A stretch of 64,000 nucleotides of DNA from DATKFM01 sp963851215 (GCA_963851215.1 CAWKOG010000014.1:248001-312000), one strand, 5' to 3'. Numbered from the stretch's first letter, positions 39,587 through 49,045 are shown. Translations and numbers: made by a program. Notes: generated from the sequence alone by a model not told the origin.

Positions 39587-40790
39587 TCACTGCGCCGCGG
39601 CGAAATGCGCGGCGATGCGGTCGGCCAACCGGTCGGCCACTTCGCGCTTCGACAGCTTGGGCCAATCCTCGACGCCGGCGGCGCTGATCAGATGCACCAG
39701 ATTGTTGTCGCCGCCGAAGGTGCCGGTGCCCGGCGACACGTCATTGGCGACGATCCAGTCGCAGCGCTTGGCCTGCAGTTTCTTCTTCGCCTGCTCGACG
39801 ACGCGCTCGGTTTCCGCGGCAAAGCCCACCACCAGCGCCGGGCGCGCATTGCCGGCTTGGGACAGCGTCGCCAGGATGTCCGGATTGAGCGCCAGCTCGA
39901 GCTTCGGCGGCGCGCTGCCTTTCTTGATCTTCTGCGCGGCCTGCGCCGCCACCTTCCAATCGGAGACGGCGGCGGCGCAGACGGCGATGTCGGCGGGCAG
40001 GGACTCGCGGCAGGCGGTCAGCATCTGCTCCGCCGTTTCCACATGGCGCACATGGACACCAGGCGGATCGGGTTCGCCTGTCGGGCCGGCGATCAGGAAT
40101 GGTGTCCGCGCCGCGCCGCGCCAAAGCGGCGGCGATCGCATGGCCCTGCTTGCCGGAAGAGCGGTTGCCGATGAAGCGCACGGGATCGATCGGCTCATGG
40201 GTCGGGCCGCTGGTGACGATGGCGCGGCGGCCGGACAGCGCGCCATCGGCCGCGATCAAGGATTCGATGGCCGCCAGGATCTCCGCCGGCTCCGCCATCC
40301 GTCCCAGGCCGAATTCGTTGCAGGCCATGGCGCCTTCGCTGGGACCAACCTGCTTCACGCCGCGCGCCGCCAGCTTGGCCAGATTGTCCTGGGTCGCGCC
40401 ATGGTGCCACATCCGCACATTCATCGCCGGCGCGATCAGCACCGGCTTGTCCGTCGCCAGCAAGGCCGTGGTCGCGAGATCGTCGGCGATGCCGCTGGCC
40501 ATCCTGGCGATGATGTCGGCGCTGGCCGGCGCCACCACCAGCAGGTCCGCCGCGCGGCTCAGCTGGATATGCCCCATCTCGCTCTCGTCGGTGAGCGAGA
40601 AGAGATCGCCATAGACCTTCTCTTCGGTGATCGCCGCCACGGACAGGGGCGTGACGAACTGCGCCCCGCCCTGGGTCAGGATGCAGGTGACGCCGGCGCC
40701 CCGCTCCCGCAGCCGCCGGATCAGTTCCAGGCATTTATAGGCGGCAATGCCGCCCGAAATGACGAGAAGTATGCGCTTGCCGTTCAGCAC
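39587..40790 (-). CDS. coaBC: bifunctional phosphopantothenoylcysteine decarboxylase / synthetase (frameshifted)
   Basis: Two steps of coenzyme A synthesis. The N-terminal CoaC part binds FMN (LLVISGGIAAYKCLELIRRL) and has the PAMNVRMW loop and catalytic Cys in ACNEFGLG. The C-terminal CoaB part has VTSGPTHEPIDPVRFIGN, the CTP-binding KKKLQAKRCDWIVANDV and GGDNN. One spare base near 40105-40112 shifts the frame (DTFLIAGPTGEP when fixed). The repaired length is about 400 residues. The start is probably GTG 40790. dut follows on the same strand. Confidence 0.93.
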
Positions 40791-40830
40791 AGGTGAAAGG
40801 TAAGGGCCCGGCCTACCGGGCGCAAGGCGG

Positions 40831-42396
40831 TCAGAGCTTGACCAGGACCAGCACCGCCAGGGCCGCCAGGGCGATCCAGAGGGCCCAGATGGCGCTCCGG
40901 CCCGGCCCCTGGCCCGCCCGGGCCAGGCTTTCGGGGTCGACCCGCACGCCCTCGCGGCTGACGCTGGTGACAAGCTGCTCGAAGCGGTCGGCCATATAGG
41001 GCAGGCGGCGGATGATGCGCACGGCATCGCCCAGGGCGTCCTTCAGCCGCGCTTCCGGCCCCCGGTTCTCCCGCATCCAGACCTCGATCAGGGGCTGCGC
41101 CAGGGTCCAGGTATTGAGCTCGGGATCGAGGCGGCGGCTGACGCCCTCGGCCATCAGCATGTTCTTCTGCAGCAGCAGCAACTGCGGCTGCACCTCCATC
41201 TCGAAGCCTTCGGCGAGCTGGAATAGCTGGCCGAGAACCCGGGCGAAGGAGATTTCCTGCAGCGGCCGGCCGAAGATCGGCTCGCCGATGGAGCGGCAGG
41301 CCTGGGCGAAGGAATCCAACGACTGGTGCGGCGGCACATAGCCGGCATCGAAATGAATCTCCGCCACGCGCCGGTAATCGCGATTGAGAAAACCCAAAAG
41401 CATATCGGCCAGATAGAACCGCGTGGCGCGATCAAGCCGGCCCATGATGCCGAAATCCACCACGCCGATGCGGCCCTCGGCATCGACGAACATGTTGCCG
41501 GGATGCTGGTCACCGTGGAAATAGCCGTCGCGGAACACCTGGTTGAAGAAGATCGCGGCCGCTTTCGACAGCACCTCCCGGATATTGTGCCCGCCGGCCA
41601 GAATGGCCTCGCGATCGTCAATGGGGATGCCGGAGATGCGCTGCTGGGTCATCACCCGGCGCGCCGTCAGCCGCCAGTCGATCGGCGGCACCAGATAGGT
41701 GGGATCCTGGGCGAAATTCGCCGCCAGCTCGGCTGCCGCGGCGGCCTCGAGCCGCAGATCCATTTCCGTCTTCACCGTTTCGGCAAAGGTGTCGACCACT
41801 TCCACCGGCTTCAGCCGCCGCAGCCGCGGCTGGGTGCGCTCGGTCATCTCCGCCAGCCAGCGCAGCAGATCGATGTCGCGCGCCAGCGCCGCTTCGATGC
41901 CGGGGCGCAGCACCTTGACGGCGACCTCGCCGCTAGGAATTTCGTCCGTCGGCGCGATAACGGCCAGATGCACCTGGGCGATGGAGGCGGCGGAAACCGG
42001 CTGGTCATCGAACGTGAGGAACAACTCTCCAACAGAACGCCCCAGCTCCAGCTCGATCGTGGCCCGCGCGGCGGCTGCCGGAAACGGCGCCAGCTGATCC
42101 TGCAGCGTCGAGAGATCGCTGGCGTTCTGCTCGCCGATCAGGTCGGCGCGGGTCGACAGCATCTGCCCGAACTTGATGAAAGCGGGACCAAGCTGAACCA
42201 ATGCCGCGGCCAGCCGCTCGCCCGGCCGGCCCTTGACGGTGACCAGCGGCCGCGAGAACAGGCGTGCGGCGCGGATGATGGCAGGCGCCACGCCGGCGCC
42301 GCTCAGCGCCGCTTCGAACGGCTCCAGCGCGCCATGGCGCGCCAGGGTGCGGGCGATCCTCAGCAATCGGAACAGATGGCGGGGCGTGCGCAACAT
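40831..42396 (-). CDS. ubiB: ubiquinone biosynthesis protein UbiB (ABC1/ADCK family)
   Basis: A 521-residue atypical kinase-like protein needed for ubiquinone synthesis. The family KxGQ motif is in FIKFGQMLSTRADL. The Ala-rich loop is SAASIAQVHLA, and the metal-binding motif is VVDFGIMGRLD. The C-terminus ends in a transmembrane helix (ALWIALAALAVLVLV). ATG 42396 (MLRTPRHLFRLL) is five bases after the ubiE stop, giving a ubiE-ubiB operon. The frame is intact. Confidence 0.95.
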   Translation of the reverse strand: MLRTPRHLFRLLRIARTLARHGALEPFEAALSGAGVAPAIIRAARLFSRPLVTVKGRPGERLAAALVQLGPAFIKFGQMLSTRADLIGEQNASDLSTLQDQLAPFPAAAARATIELELGRSVGELFLTFDDQPVSAASIAQVHLAVIAPTDEIPSGEVAVKVLRPGIEAALARDIDLLRWLAEMTERTQPRLRRLKPVEVVDTFAETVKTEMDLRLEAAAAAELAANFAQDPTYLVPPIDWRLTARRVMTQQRISGIPIDDREAILAGGHNIREVLSKAAAIFFNQVFRDGYFHGDQHPGNMFVDAEGRIGVVDFGIMGRLDRATRFYLADMLLGFLNRDYRRVAEIHFDAGYVPPHQSLDSFAQACRSIGEPIFGRPLQEISFARVLGQLFQLAEGFEMEVQPQLLLLQKNMLMAEGVSRRLDPELNTWTLAQPLIEVWMRENRGPEARLKDALGDAVRIIRRLPYMADRFEQLVTSVSREGVRVDPESLARAGQGPGRSAIWALWIALAALAVLVLVKL

Positions 42397-42401
42397 GACG
42401 T

Positions 42402-43151
42402 TCAGATGCGCCAGCCCGAATGGATCGCCGCAATGCCGCCGGTGAGATTGCGGAACTTCACCCGCGCCAGGCCGGCGGCCTCGATCATGACAGACAGTTC
42501 GCGCTGCGGCGGAAAGCGGCGGATGCTCTCCACCAGGTACTGATAGGAATCCCGGTCGCCCGCGACCCACTGCCCCAGCCGGGGCAGCAGCTCGAAGGAA
42601 TAGAGATCATAGAGTTTCGACAGTGGCTCGCTCGCCACATGGCTGAACTCAAGGCAGAAGAACCGCCCGCCGGGCTTCAGCACGCGCCATGCTTCCGCCA
42701 GCGCCTTGTCGATATGCGTGACATTGCGCAAGCCGAAGGCGATCGTATAGGCATCGAAGCTGCGGTCGGCGAAAGGCAGGCTCTCCGCATTGCCGGCGAT
42801 CCAATCGATGCCCAGCAGCAGGCCGCGATCGATGGCGCGGGCGCGGCCGGTCTCCAGCATCGCCGGCGTCAGGTCGCAAACGGTGACGTTGGCATCGGCG
42901 CTTTGCTTGAGCCGCGCCAGGATGCGGAAGGCGATATCGCCGGTGCCGCCGGCGACATCGATAAAGTGCTCGCCATTCCGCGGCGCCAGCAAATCGATCA
43001 GCACGGATTTCCAGAGGCGATGCACGCCCGCCGACATCAGGTCGTTCATCAGGTCATAGCGCGAGGCGACGCTTTCGAAGACGCCACGCACCATCCCGGC
43101 CTTGTCGGCCGGATCGACGTCGCGAAAGCCGAAGGGTGTGGAATCGGACAT
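42402..43151 (-). CDS. ubiE: ubiquinone/menaquinone C-methyltransferase
   Basis: A 249-residue SAM-dependent methyltransferase of ubiquinone synthesis. Motif I is FIDVAGGTGDIAFR. The UbiE signatures FGLRNVTHIDKALAEAWRVL and YDLMNDLMSAGVHRLWK are clear. ATG 43151 (MSDSTPFGFRDV) is the start. It is divergent from mutM, a classical ubiE/mutM arrangement in alphaproteobacteria near dnaA. The frame is intact. Confidence 0.96.
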   Translation of the reverse strand: MSDSTPFGFRDVDPADKAGMVRGVFESVASRYDLMNDLMSAGVHRLWKSVLIDLLAPRNGEHFIDVAGGTGDIAFRILARLKQSADANVTVCDLTPAMLETGRARAIDRGLLLGIDWIAGNAESLPFADRSFDAYTIAFGLRNVTHIDKALAEAWRVLKPGGRFFCLEFSHVASEPLSKLYDLYSFELLPRLGQWVAGDRDSYQYLVESIRRFPPQRELSVMIEAAGLARVKFRNLTGGIAAIHSGWRI

Positions 43152-43254
43152 GGCGTGATTGCGGCGGCAAAATCTGCTATCGACGGGGGCAACAATAACC
43201 CCCCGGACCGGGCGTGGCCACGCCGCGCGGCCGGCTGCATGAAAATTCCAGACA

Positions 43255-44097
43255 ATGCCCGAACTGCCTGAAGTCGAAACAGTTTGCCGCGGCCTCGCGG
43301 CTCGTCTTGAGGGCCGGCGCTTCCTCCGCGTGATCCAGCGGCGGCCCGACCTGCGGTTCCCATTGCCGGCGGAATTCGCCGCAAGGCTGCAGGGCCGGCG
43401 GGTCGAGCGGATCGCGCGGCGCGCCAAATACATGCTGTTCCACCTGGATGACGGCATGGTGGTGCTCGGCCATCTCGGCATGTCCGGGCGCATGCTGATC
43501 GGCGGGACGGCGGAGCAGGAGCCCGAGCCCCACGATCACCTGATCTTCGAAACCGACGACGGCACCGTGGTTCGCTTCAACGACGCGCGGCGCTTCGGCT
43601 CCTTCGATCTGGTCCCCCGCGACGGACTGTCGCGCCACCGTCTGCTTGCCGGCCTAGGGCCTGAGCCGCTGGAGCCGGCTTTTACCGGCGCTGTTCTCGC
43701 TGACGCTCTGAAAGGCAAGCGCACACCGATCAAGGCAGCCGTTCTGGATCAACGGGTTGTGGCAGGCGTGGGCAATATCTATGCATCCGAAGCGCTGTTC
43801 CGCGCCGGCATTTCGCCGCGCCGCCTCGCGCGCACGGTCCAGGGCGGCCGGGCCGCTCTGCTGGCTCAGGCGATCAAGTCGGTGCTATCGGAGGCGATCG
43901 AGGCCGGCGGCTCCTCGCTGCGGGACTATGTGCAGACCGATGGCGAGCTTGGCTATTTCCAGCATCGCTGGGCGGTTTATGAACGGGAAGGGCAGGCCTG
44001 CCCCGGCTGCGATTGCGCGCTCCGGCGCACCGGCGGCATCCGGCGCCTGGCGCAAGCAGGGCGCTCCACTTTCTATTGTCCGCGCCGCCAGCGCTGA
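43255..44097 (+). CDS. mutM: formamidopyrimidine-DNA glycosylase with altered zinc finger
   Basis: Base-excision repair enzyme for oxidised purines. The catalytic N-terminus is PELPEVETVCRGL (Pro2, Glu3), with the lysine in RAKYMLFHL. The helix-two-turn-helix region has GVGNIYASEALF. The C-terminal zinc finger has cysteines 249 and 252, then 275, but the fourth position (278) is Arg: the end reads FYCPRRQR where CPRCQR is usual. One T-to-C change (TGC to CGC) would account for it. Length (280) is standard and the frame is intact. Confidence 0.95.
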   Translation: MPELPEVETVCRGLAARLEGRRFLRVIQRRPDLRFPLPAEFAARLQGRRVERIARRAKYMLFHLDDGMVVLGHLGMSGRMLIGGTAEQEPEPHDHLIFETDDGTVVRFNDARRFGSFDLVPRDGLSRHRLLAGLGPEPLEPAFTGAVLADALKGKRTPIKAAVLDQRVVAGVGNIYASEALFRAGISPRRLARTVQGGRAALLAQAIKSVLSEAIEAGGSSLRDYVQTDGELGYFQHRWAVYEREGQACPGCDCALRRTGGIRRLAQAGRSTFYCPRRQR

Positions 44098-44133
44098 GGT
44101 AGATAGCCCAGCGGCGGCCAAGCCGGCATTTCA

Positions 44134-44162
44134 CTGGCATTCTCCCCGCTGGCATTTTCCCC
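44134..44162. repeat. two tandem 14-mers before the enoyl-CoA hydratase gene
   Basis: CTGGCATTCTCCCC (44134-44147) and CTGGCATTTTCCCC (44149-44162) differ at one base and have a period of 15. A degenerate third copy (CCGGCATTT) lies just upstream at 44123. The pair ends 24 bases before the gene start, a plausible place for a regulator to bind. Confidence 0.5.
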
Positions 44163-44185
44163 TGAAATCAATCCGGTGACAGATC

Positions 44186-44962
44186 ATGACCTACGAGAAT
44201 CTCATCGTTGAGCGCAAAGGCGCTGTCGGCATCATCACCTTCAACCGGCCGAAATCGCTCAATGCGCTCTGCGATGCGCTGATCGCCGATCTCGGCAAGG
44301 CGGCGGATGAGCTGGAATACGATCCGCTGATTCGCGTCATCATAGTCACCGGCAACGAGAAAGCCTTCGCCGCCGGCGCCGATATCAAGGAGATGAAGGA
44401 CCGCGGTTTCGCCGATGTCTATTCCAGCGACTTCGTGACCCGCGGCTGGGAGCGCTTGGCCCATTGCCGCAAGCCTGTCATCGCGGCGGTGGCCGGCTTC
44501 GCGCTCGGCGGCGGCTGCGAGATGGCGATGATGTGCGACATCATCATCGCCGCCGATAACGCCAAGTTCGGCCAGCCGGAAATCACCATCGGCGTGCTGC
44601 CGGGCGCCGGCGGCACGCAGCGCCTCACCCGCGTGATCGGCAAGGCCAAGGCGATGGAGATGTGCCTGACCGGCCGCATGATGGATGCGCAGGAAGCCGA
44701 GCGGCTGGGCCTGGTGGCCCGCGTCGTGCCGCTGGCGGATCTGATGGCCGAGACGGTGAAAACAGCGGAAAAAATCGCGTCGATGCCGGGGATTGCGGCG
44801 CTGATGGTGAAAGAGTCCGTGAACCGCGCCTATGAAACCACGCTGGCAGAAGGACTTCGCTTCGAGCGGCGCCTGTTCCACGCCGCCTTCGGCACCGCAG
44901 ATAAGACGGAAGGCATGTCGGCCTTCGTGGAGAAGCGGCCTCCGGCCTTCAAGAACAATTAA
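44186..44962 (+). CDS. enoyl-CoA hydratase
   Basis: A 258-residue crotonase-family enzyme that hydrates trans-2-enoyl-CoA in beta-oxidation. The oxyanion-hole segment is AFAAGADIKEM. Both catalytic glutamates are present, in LGGGCEMAMMCD and FGQPEITIG, followed by LPGAGGTQRL. This pattern matches short-chain enoyl-CoA hydratase (mitochondrial ECHS1 type) closely. The frame is intact. Its position before rpsT-dnaA is common in Rhodospirillales. Confidence 0.93.
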   Translation: MTYENLIVERKGAVGIITFNRPKSLNALCDALIADLGKAADELEYDPLIRVIIVTGNEKAFAAGADIKEMKDRGFADVYSSDFVTRGWERLAHCRKPVIAAVAGFALGGGCEMAMMCDIIIAADNAKFGQPEITIGVLPGAGGTQRLTRVIGKAKAMEMCLTGRMMDAQEAERLGLVARVVPLADLMAETVKTAEKIASMPGIAALMVKESVNRAYETTLAEGLRFERRLFHAAFGTADKTEGMSAFVEKRPPAFKNN

Positions 44963-45002
44963 GAAATGGCGCAAATCCGGGCCCATTGGCCCATGGTCCG
45001 GC

Positions 45003-45031
45003 TTGACGCCCCTGCGGCCGGCGGCTATAAC
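45003..45031 (+). promoter_or_regulatory. promoter of rpsT
   Basis: TTGACG at 45003-45008 and TATAAC at 45026-45031 are spaced by 17 bases, the best sigma-70-type match I see in the window. The rpsT start lies 46 bases downstream. Confidence 0.7.
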
Positions 45032-45076
45032 CCGCGGCCTTTCGGCTTGACCCCAGATATCGCGAGATCCTCCTAA

Positions 45077-45343
45077 ATGGCGCAGCACAAATCGGCGAAG
45101 AAGCGCATTCGGCAGACGGCACGGCGCACGGAAGTGAACCGCGCGCGCCTCAGCAAGGTTCGCACCTCCATCAAGAAGGTGGAGACAGCAATCGCCAGCG
45201 GCGACAAGAAGGCAGCGGAAGCCGCGCTGCGCGCGGCGCAGCCGGTGATCCAGGGCAGTGCCCGGAAAAGTGTTCTGCATCGCAACACTGCGGCGCGCAA
45301 GGTGTCTCGCCTCGCCGCGCGCGTGAAGGCGCTGAGCAAATAA
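45077..45343 (+). CDS. rpsT: 30S ribosomal protein S20
   Basis: An 88-residue basic primary 16S rRNA-binding protein. MAQHKSAKKRIRQTARRTEV and the C-terminal NTAARKVSRLAARVKAL are characteristic. AGATCCTCC-like sequence precedes the ATG. It has its own promoter and a terminator after it, so it is a single-gene unit in front of the dnaA region. Confidence 0.97.
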   Translation: MAQHKSAKKRIRQTARRTEVNRARLSKVRTSIKKVETAIASGDKKAAEAALRAAQPVIQGSARKSVLHRNTAARKVSRLAARVKALSK

Positions 45344-45394
45344 ATTTTCCGCCGCGCGTTTCCGCGTTCGGCGAAAATATGAACGGTATGCAGC

Positions 45395-45418
45395 GGCGCC
45401 GCATCAGCGGCGCCGTTT
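45395..45418 (+). terminator. rpsT terminator
   Basis: GGCGCCGC (45395-45402) and GCGGCGCC (45407-45414) form an eight-pair stem with a four-base loop, followed by GTTT. It lies about 50 bases after the rpsT stop. Confidence 0.65.
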
Positions 45419-45828
45419 CACATTTGTGAGACGGCCGCGACGTATTCCTGACTTATGTCGAAAAGTTTTTTTGCGCTGTCGCGGGAAAATCAAACCAATA
45501 GTGCGCGCAAAGTTCCGAACCGCAAGATGCATGCCCTGGGCGAGGGAAAAGTTATTGCGTTCTCATTTCGGGCGTATTGCGACTCCTATCCATCGCAGCT
45601 ACAGTGATCGTACTGAACTAGGGAGAAGGCGGCGCGTTAATCCGCGGGACAAGTTGGGAAGGCGCGCTGCGGCATCAGGGTTTGTTGGCACAATCTTGAT
45701 TTCGGTGTCCCGAACCGTAGGATGAGAGCTCATCATCTTGCGCGATCTGGGAACTGACTGCGCGGCAGCGGGCCTCTTGGGGCGGCATGTCGAGCGGGCG
45801 CGGGGAAGTTGTTTGAGGGGTGGCAGGC
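45419..45828. other. AT-richer non-coding gap before the rhodanese gene and dnaA
   Basis: I see no convincing gene. A 99-codon open frame at 45426-45725 has no Shine-Dalgarno and no recognisable domain. I looked for TTATCCACA-type DnaA boxes and found none, so there is no direct support for an origin here. The stretch is lower in GC than its surroundings (for example AAAAGTTTTTTTGCG near 45460), so it may hold control sites for the dnaA region. Confidence 0.4.
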
Positions 45829-46245
45829 ATGGCCTACGCTGGCGACAAGAGACCGAAAGAAGCGTGGGACCTCCTTAGCTCCAAACCGACAGCACAGTTG
45901 GTCGATGTCCGTACCAGGCCGGAATGGGCCTTCGTCGGCATTCCCGATCTCAGCTCCATCGGCAGGCAGGCAGCGCTGCTCTCCTGGCAGATGTTTCCGT
46001 CCATGGATGTGAATCCTGAATTCGGCGCGCAGATCAAGAAGGTGGTGCCGGCAGCCGATACGCCGATACTCTTCATATGCCGCAGCGGCTCACGCTCCCG
46101 CGCGGCGGCCGAAGCGATGACCGCGCTTGGCTACAGCGAATGCTACAATGTCAGCGAAGGCTTCGAAGGCGTGCCCGATGGCGAGCGTCATCGCGGCCGC
46201 GTCAATGGTTGGAAAGCCGCCGGCCTGCCCTGGGTTCAAGAATAG
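45829..46245 (+). CDS. rhodanese-like protein
   Basis: A 138-residue single-domain rhodanese. The N-terminal segment AWDLLSSKPTAQLVDVRTRP is typical. The active-site loop is ILFICRSGSRSRAAA, with the persulfide-forming Cys, and FEGVPDGERHR and WKAAGLPW follow. It probably moves sulfane sulfur; the acceptor is unknown. I chose ATG 45829 because GAGGGG lies eight bases upstream; GTG 45820 is an alternative. It sits 17 bases before dnaA, which suggests co-transcription. Confidence 0.9.
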   Translation: MAYAGDKRPKEAWDLLSSKPTAQLVDVRTRPEWAFVGIPDLSSIGRQAALLSWQMFPSMDVNPEFGAQIKKVVPAADTPILFICRSGSRSRAAAEAMTALGYSECYNVSEGFEGVPDGERHRGRVNGWKAAGLPWVQE

Positions 46246-46262
46246 TGTTGCGGGCCCGTGGA

Positions 46263-47667
46263 ATGACCGGACAGCCGAACAACGAGCAAATTCAATCGCA
46301 GTGGGCGCGGGTGCGCGGCAAGCTGCGGGCCGAAATGGGCGAAACCGCCTACAAAAACTGGCTGAAAAAGCTGACGCTTCTGCAGGTTCGCGGCCAGGAT
46401 GTGGAAATGGCGGTGCCCACGCGCTTCGTGCGCGACTGGATCGTGTCCCATTATCAGGACCGGCTGCGCGCCCTCTGGCAGACGGAGAATCCGTCGCTCA
46501 AGGGCGTTGAGATCATCGTCGACAGCTCCTCCCTGGCGGGACAGGGCGATGGCCGGCCGGCCGGGCGTACGATCGAGGCCGAGACGGCCCCCGCGATCGA
46601 TCTCAACCGCAAGGACACGAATGACGCGCCCGCCGGAAACTTCTTCGGCGCCGTGCTCGATCCCCGGCTCACCTTCGAGGATTTCGTGGTCGGCAAATCG
46701 AACGAGCTCGCCTATGCCGCCGCCTACCGGGTCGCCGATTCCAAAACTGTACCATTCAATCCGCTGTTCCTTTATGGCGGCGTCGGCCTGGGCAAAACCC
46801 ACCTGATGCACGCGATCGCCTGGCATATCCGCAAGAAATCGCCGGAGCGCCGGGTCATCTATCTCTCGGCCGAGAAGTTCATGTATCAGTTCGTCCGCGC
46901 GCTGCGCGACAAGAACACCATGGCCTTCAAGGAGCAGTTCCGCTCCGTCGACGTGCTGATGATCGACGACGTCCAGTTCATCAGCGGCAAGGACTTCGAC
47001 CCAGGAAGAATTCTTCCACACCTTCAATGCGCTGGTGGATCAGAACCGGCAGGTGGTGATCTCCGCCGACAAATCGCCCTCGGATCTCGAGGGCATGGAA
47101 GAGCGGATGAAGTCGCGCCTGGGCTGGGGCCTGGTGGCCGACATCCATCCCACCACCTACGAGCTGCGCCTCGGCATCCTGCAGGCGAAGGCCGAGCGGA
47201 TGAAGATCGAGACGCCGCCCAAGGTGATGGAGTTCCTCGCCCACAAGATCACGTCGAACGTGCGCGAGCTCGAAGGTGCGCTGAACCGCATCATGGCCCA
47301 TTCGCAATTGGTCGGCCGGCCGATCACCCTGGAGACGACGCAGGAGGTGCTGCACGATCTCCTGCGCGCCAATGACCGGCGCGTCACCATCGAGGAGATC
47401 CAGAAGCGCGTGGCCGAGCATTTCAACATCAAGGTCTCGGACATGCATTCGGCCCGCCGCTCCCGCGCCGTGGCCCGGCCGCGCCAAGTGGCCATGTACC
47501 TGGCCAAGCAGCTCACGCCCCGGTCGCTGCCGGAGATCGGCCGGAAATTCGGCGGCCGCGACCACACCACGGTCATGCATGCGGTCCGCAAGGTCGAGGA
47601 ATTGCGCTCGGCCGATTCGAGTTTTGCCGAGGATGTGGAGCTGTTGCGCCGGATGCTCGAGGGCTGA
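46263..47667 (+). CDS. dnaA: chromosomal replication initiator DnaA (frameshifted)
   Basis: AAA+ ATPase that opens the replication origin. Domain I starts IQSQWARVRGKLRAEMGETA. Walker A is GGVGLGKTHLMHAIA and Walker B is VLMIDDVQFISG. Domain IV has the DNA-binding signature GGRDHTTVMHAVRKVEEL. After ISGKDF the sequence must be read one base later (QEEFFHTFNALVDQNRQVV), explained by a spare C near 47001. The repaired length is about 468 residues. As an essential gene broken in mid-ATPase, it is strong evidence that the indels in this window are not real inactivations. Confidence 0.96.
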
Positions 47668-47694
47668 TCTCCGGCCGCCATCTCCGCCCATAAA

Positions 47695-47723
47695 AGACCA
47701 TAGGAATCAATATATTATGGTCT
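47695..47723. repeat. inverted repeat between dnaA and dnaN
   Basis: AGACCATA (47695-47702) and TATGGTCT (47716-47723) form a perfect eight-base dyad with an AT-rich 13-base spacer. It starts 27 bases after the dnaA stop and lacks a following T run. It could be an operator, a weak terminator or a replication-related site. Confidence 0.5.
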
Positions 47724-47744
47724 ACCACCGGGCGCTCAAAACCC

Positions 47745-47772
47745 TTACCTTTTCGGTCCTATTTGCTATATT
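47745..47772 (+). promoter_or_regulatory. candidate dnaN promoter
   Basis: TTACCT at 47745-47750 and TATATT at 47767-47772 are spaced by 16 bases in an AT-rich patch, about 145 bases before dnaN. The -35 match is weak. Confidence 0.35.
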
Positions 47773-47916
47773 GATCGACTGATTCGCAAAAGCTCCGGGC
47801 ACGCGATCGGCCGGCAGGGATCATCAGGGTTTAGCCGGCGAAAGAAAACGGGGGGCGACGGGTGCCGGGGCGTCCACTACAGCTATCGCTAGATCCCCAA
47901 GAAAGTCAGTCGTGAC

Positions 47917-49035
47917 ATGAAGATCACCATTGAACGGGGCGCTCTACTCAAGTCGCTCGCCCATGTGCAGAGCGTCGTGGAGCGCCGCAATACGATTCCC
48001 ATCCTGTCGAACGTCCTGCTGGATGCGGCCGATAACATGCTGGCGCTGACCGCGACCGACATGGATCTGACGATCGTCGAAAAGGTGGCGGCCCAGGTCG
48101 GCGCCAAGGGCGCCACCACGGTTTCCGCCCACACGCTCTACGACATCGTGCGCAAGCTGCCGGAGGGCGCGCAGATTCAACTGGAGGGTGCCGCCGATGG
48201 CGGCCAGGTTACGCTGAAGGCCGGCCGCTCGAAATTCAGCCTGGCGACGTTGCCGCGGGAAGATTTCCCGGCCACCGCCGCCGGCGATCTGCCGAACAAA
48301 TTCTCCATCGCCGGCAAGGATCTGCGCAATCTGATCGACCGCACGCGCTTTGCCATCTCCACCGAGGAGACGCGCTATTACCTCAACGGCATCTATCTGC
48401 ACGCGCACACGACAGGCGACGTGAAGGTGCTGCGCGCGGTCGCCACCGACGGCCACCGCCTGGCGCGCTTCGAGATGGCGCTGCCTTCGGGCGCCGCCGA
48501 CATGCCCGGCGTGATCGTGCCGCGCAAGGCCGTGGGCGAGCTGCGCAAGCTGATCGAGGAAACATCCGATAATGTCGAAGTGGCGCTGTCGGACAGCAAG
48601 ATCCGCTTCGGCTTCGATGCTGTGATGCTGAATTCCAAGCTGATCGACGGCACCTTTCCGGACTATCAGCGGGTCATCCCCACCGGCAACGACAAGGTGA
48701 TGGAAGTCGACCGCAAGAGCTTCGCCGAAGCCGTCGACCGCGTCTCCACCATCTCCAGCGAGAAGTCGCGGGCGGTGAAGATGTCGCTGAAGGCGGGCAC
48801 GCTCACTCTCTCGGCCAGCAGTCCGGAGAGCGGCAGCGCCAGCGAGGAACTCGAAGTGAAATATGGCGGCACCGGCATCGATATCGGCTTCAACTCCCGC
48901 TATCTCCTGGACATCACCGAGCAGATCGAAGGCGAGGGCGCGCAGTTTGCTTTGGCTGACGCCGCGTCGCCCACCCTGGTCCGCGATGTCGGCGATCCCA
49001 GCGCGCTCTATGTGCTGATGCCCATGCGGGTCTGA
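47917..49035 (+). CDS. dnaN: DNA polymerase III beta subunit (sliding clamp)
   Basis: A 372-residue ring-forming processivity factor. Three repeated clamp domains are present; MKITIERGALLKSLAHVQSV and RRNTIPILSNVLLDA mark the N-terminus. ATDGHRLAR is the conserved middle segment, and the ending ALYVLMPMRV is typical. The frame is intact. recF starts 10 bases after the stop. Confidence 0.97.
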   Translation: MKITIERGALLKSLAHVQSVVERRNTIPILSNVLLDAADNMLALTATDMDLTIVEKVAAQVGAKGATTVSAHTLYDIVRKLPEGAQIQLEGAADGGQVTLKAGRSKFSLATLPREDFPATAAGDLPNKFSIAGKDLRNLIDRTRFAISTEETRYYLNGIYLHAHTTGDVKVLRAVATDGHRLARFEMALPSGAADMPGVIVPRKAVGELRKLIEETSDNVEVALSDSKIRFGFDAVMLNSKLIDGTFPDYQRVIPTGNDKVMEVDRKSFAEAVDRVSTISSEKSRAVKMSLKAGTLTLSASSPESGSASEELEVKYGGTGIDIGFNSRYLLDITEQIEGEGAQFALADAASPTLVRDVGDPSALYVLMPMRV

Positions 49036-49045
49036 CGGCGGCCTG

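Noticed and set aside
45419..45828. Replication origin next to dnaA
   Set aside because: No TTATCCACA-type DnaA box cluster or clear AT-rich unwinding repeats could be found, and in many alphaproteobacteria the origin is not at dnaA.
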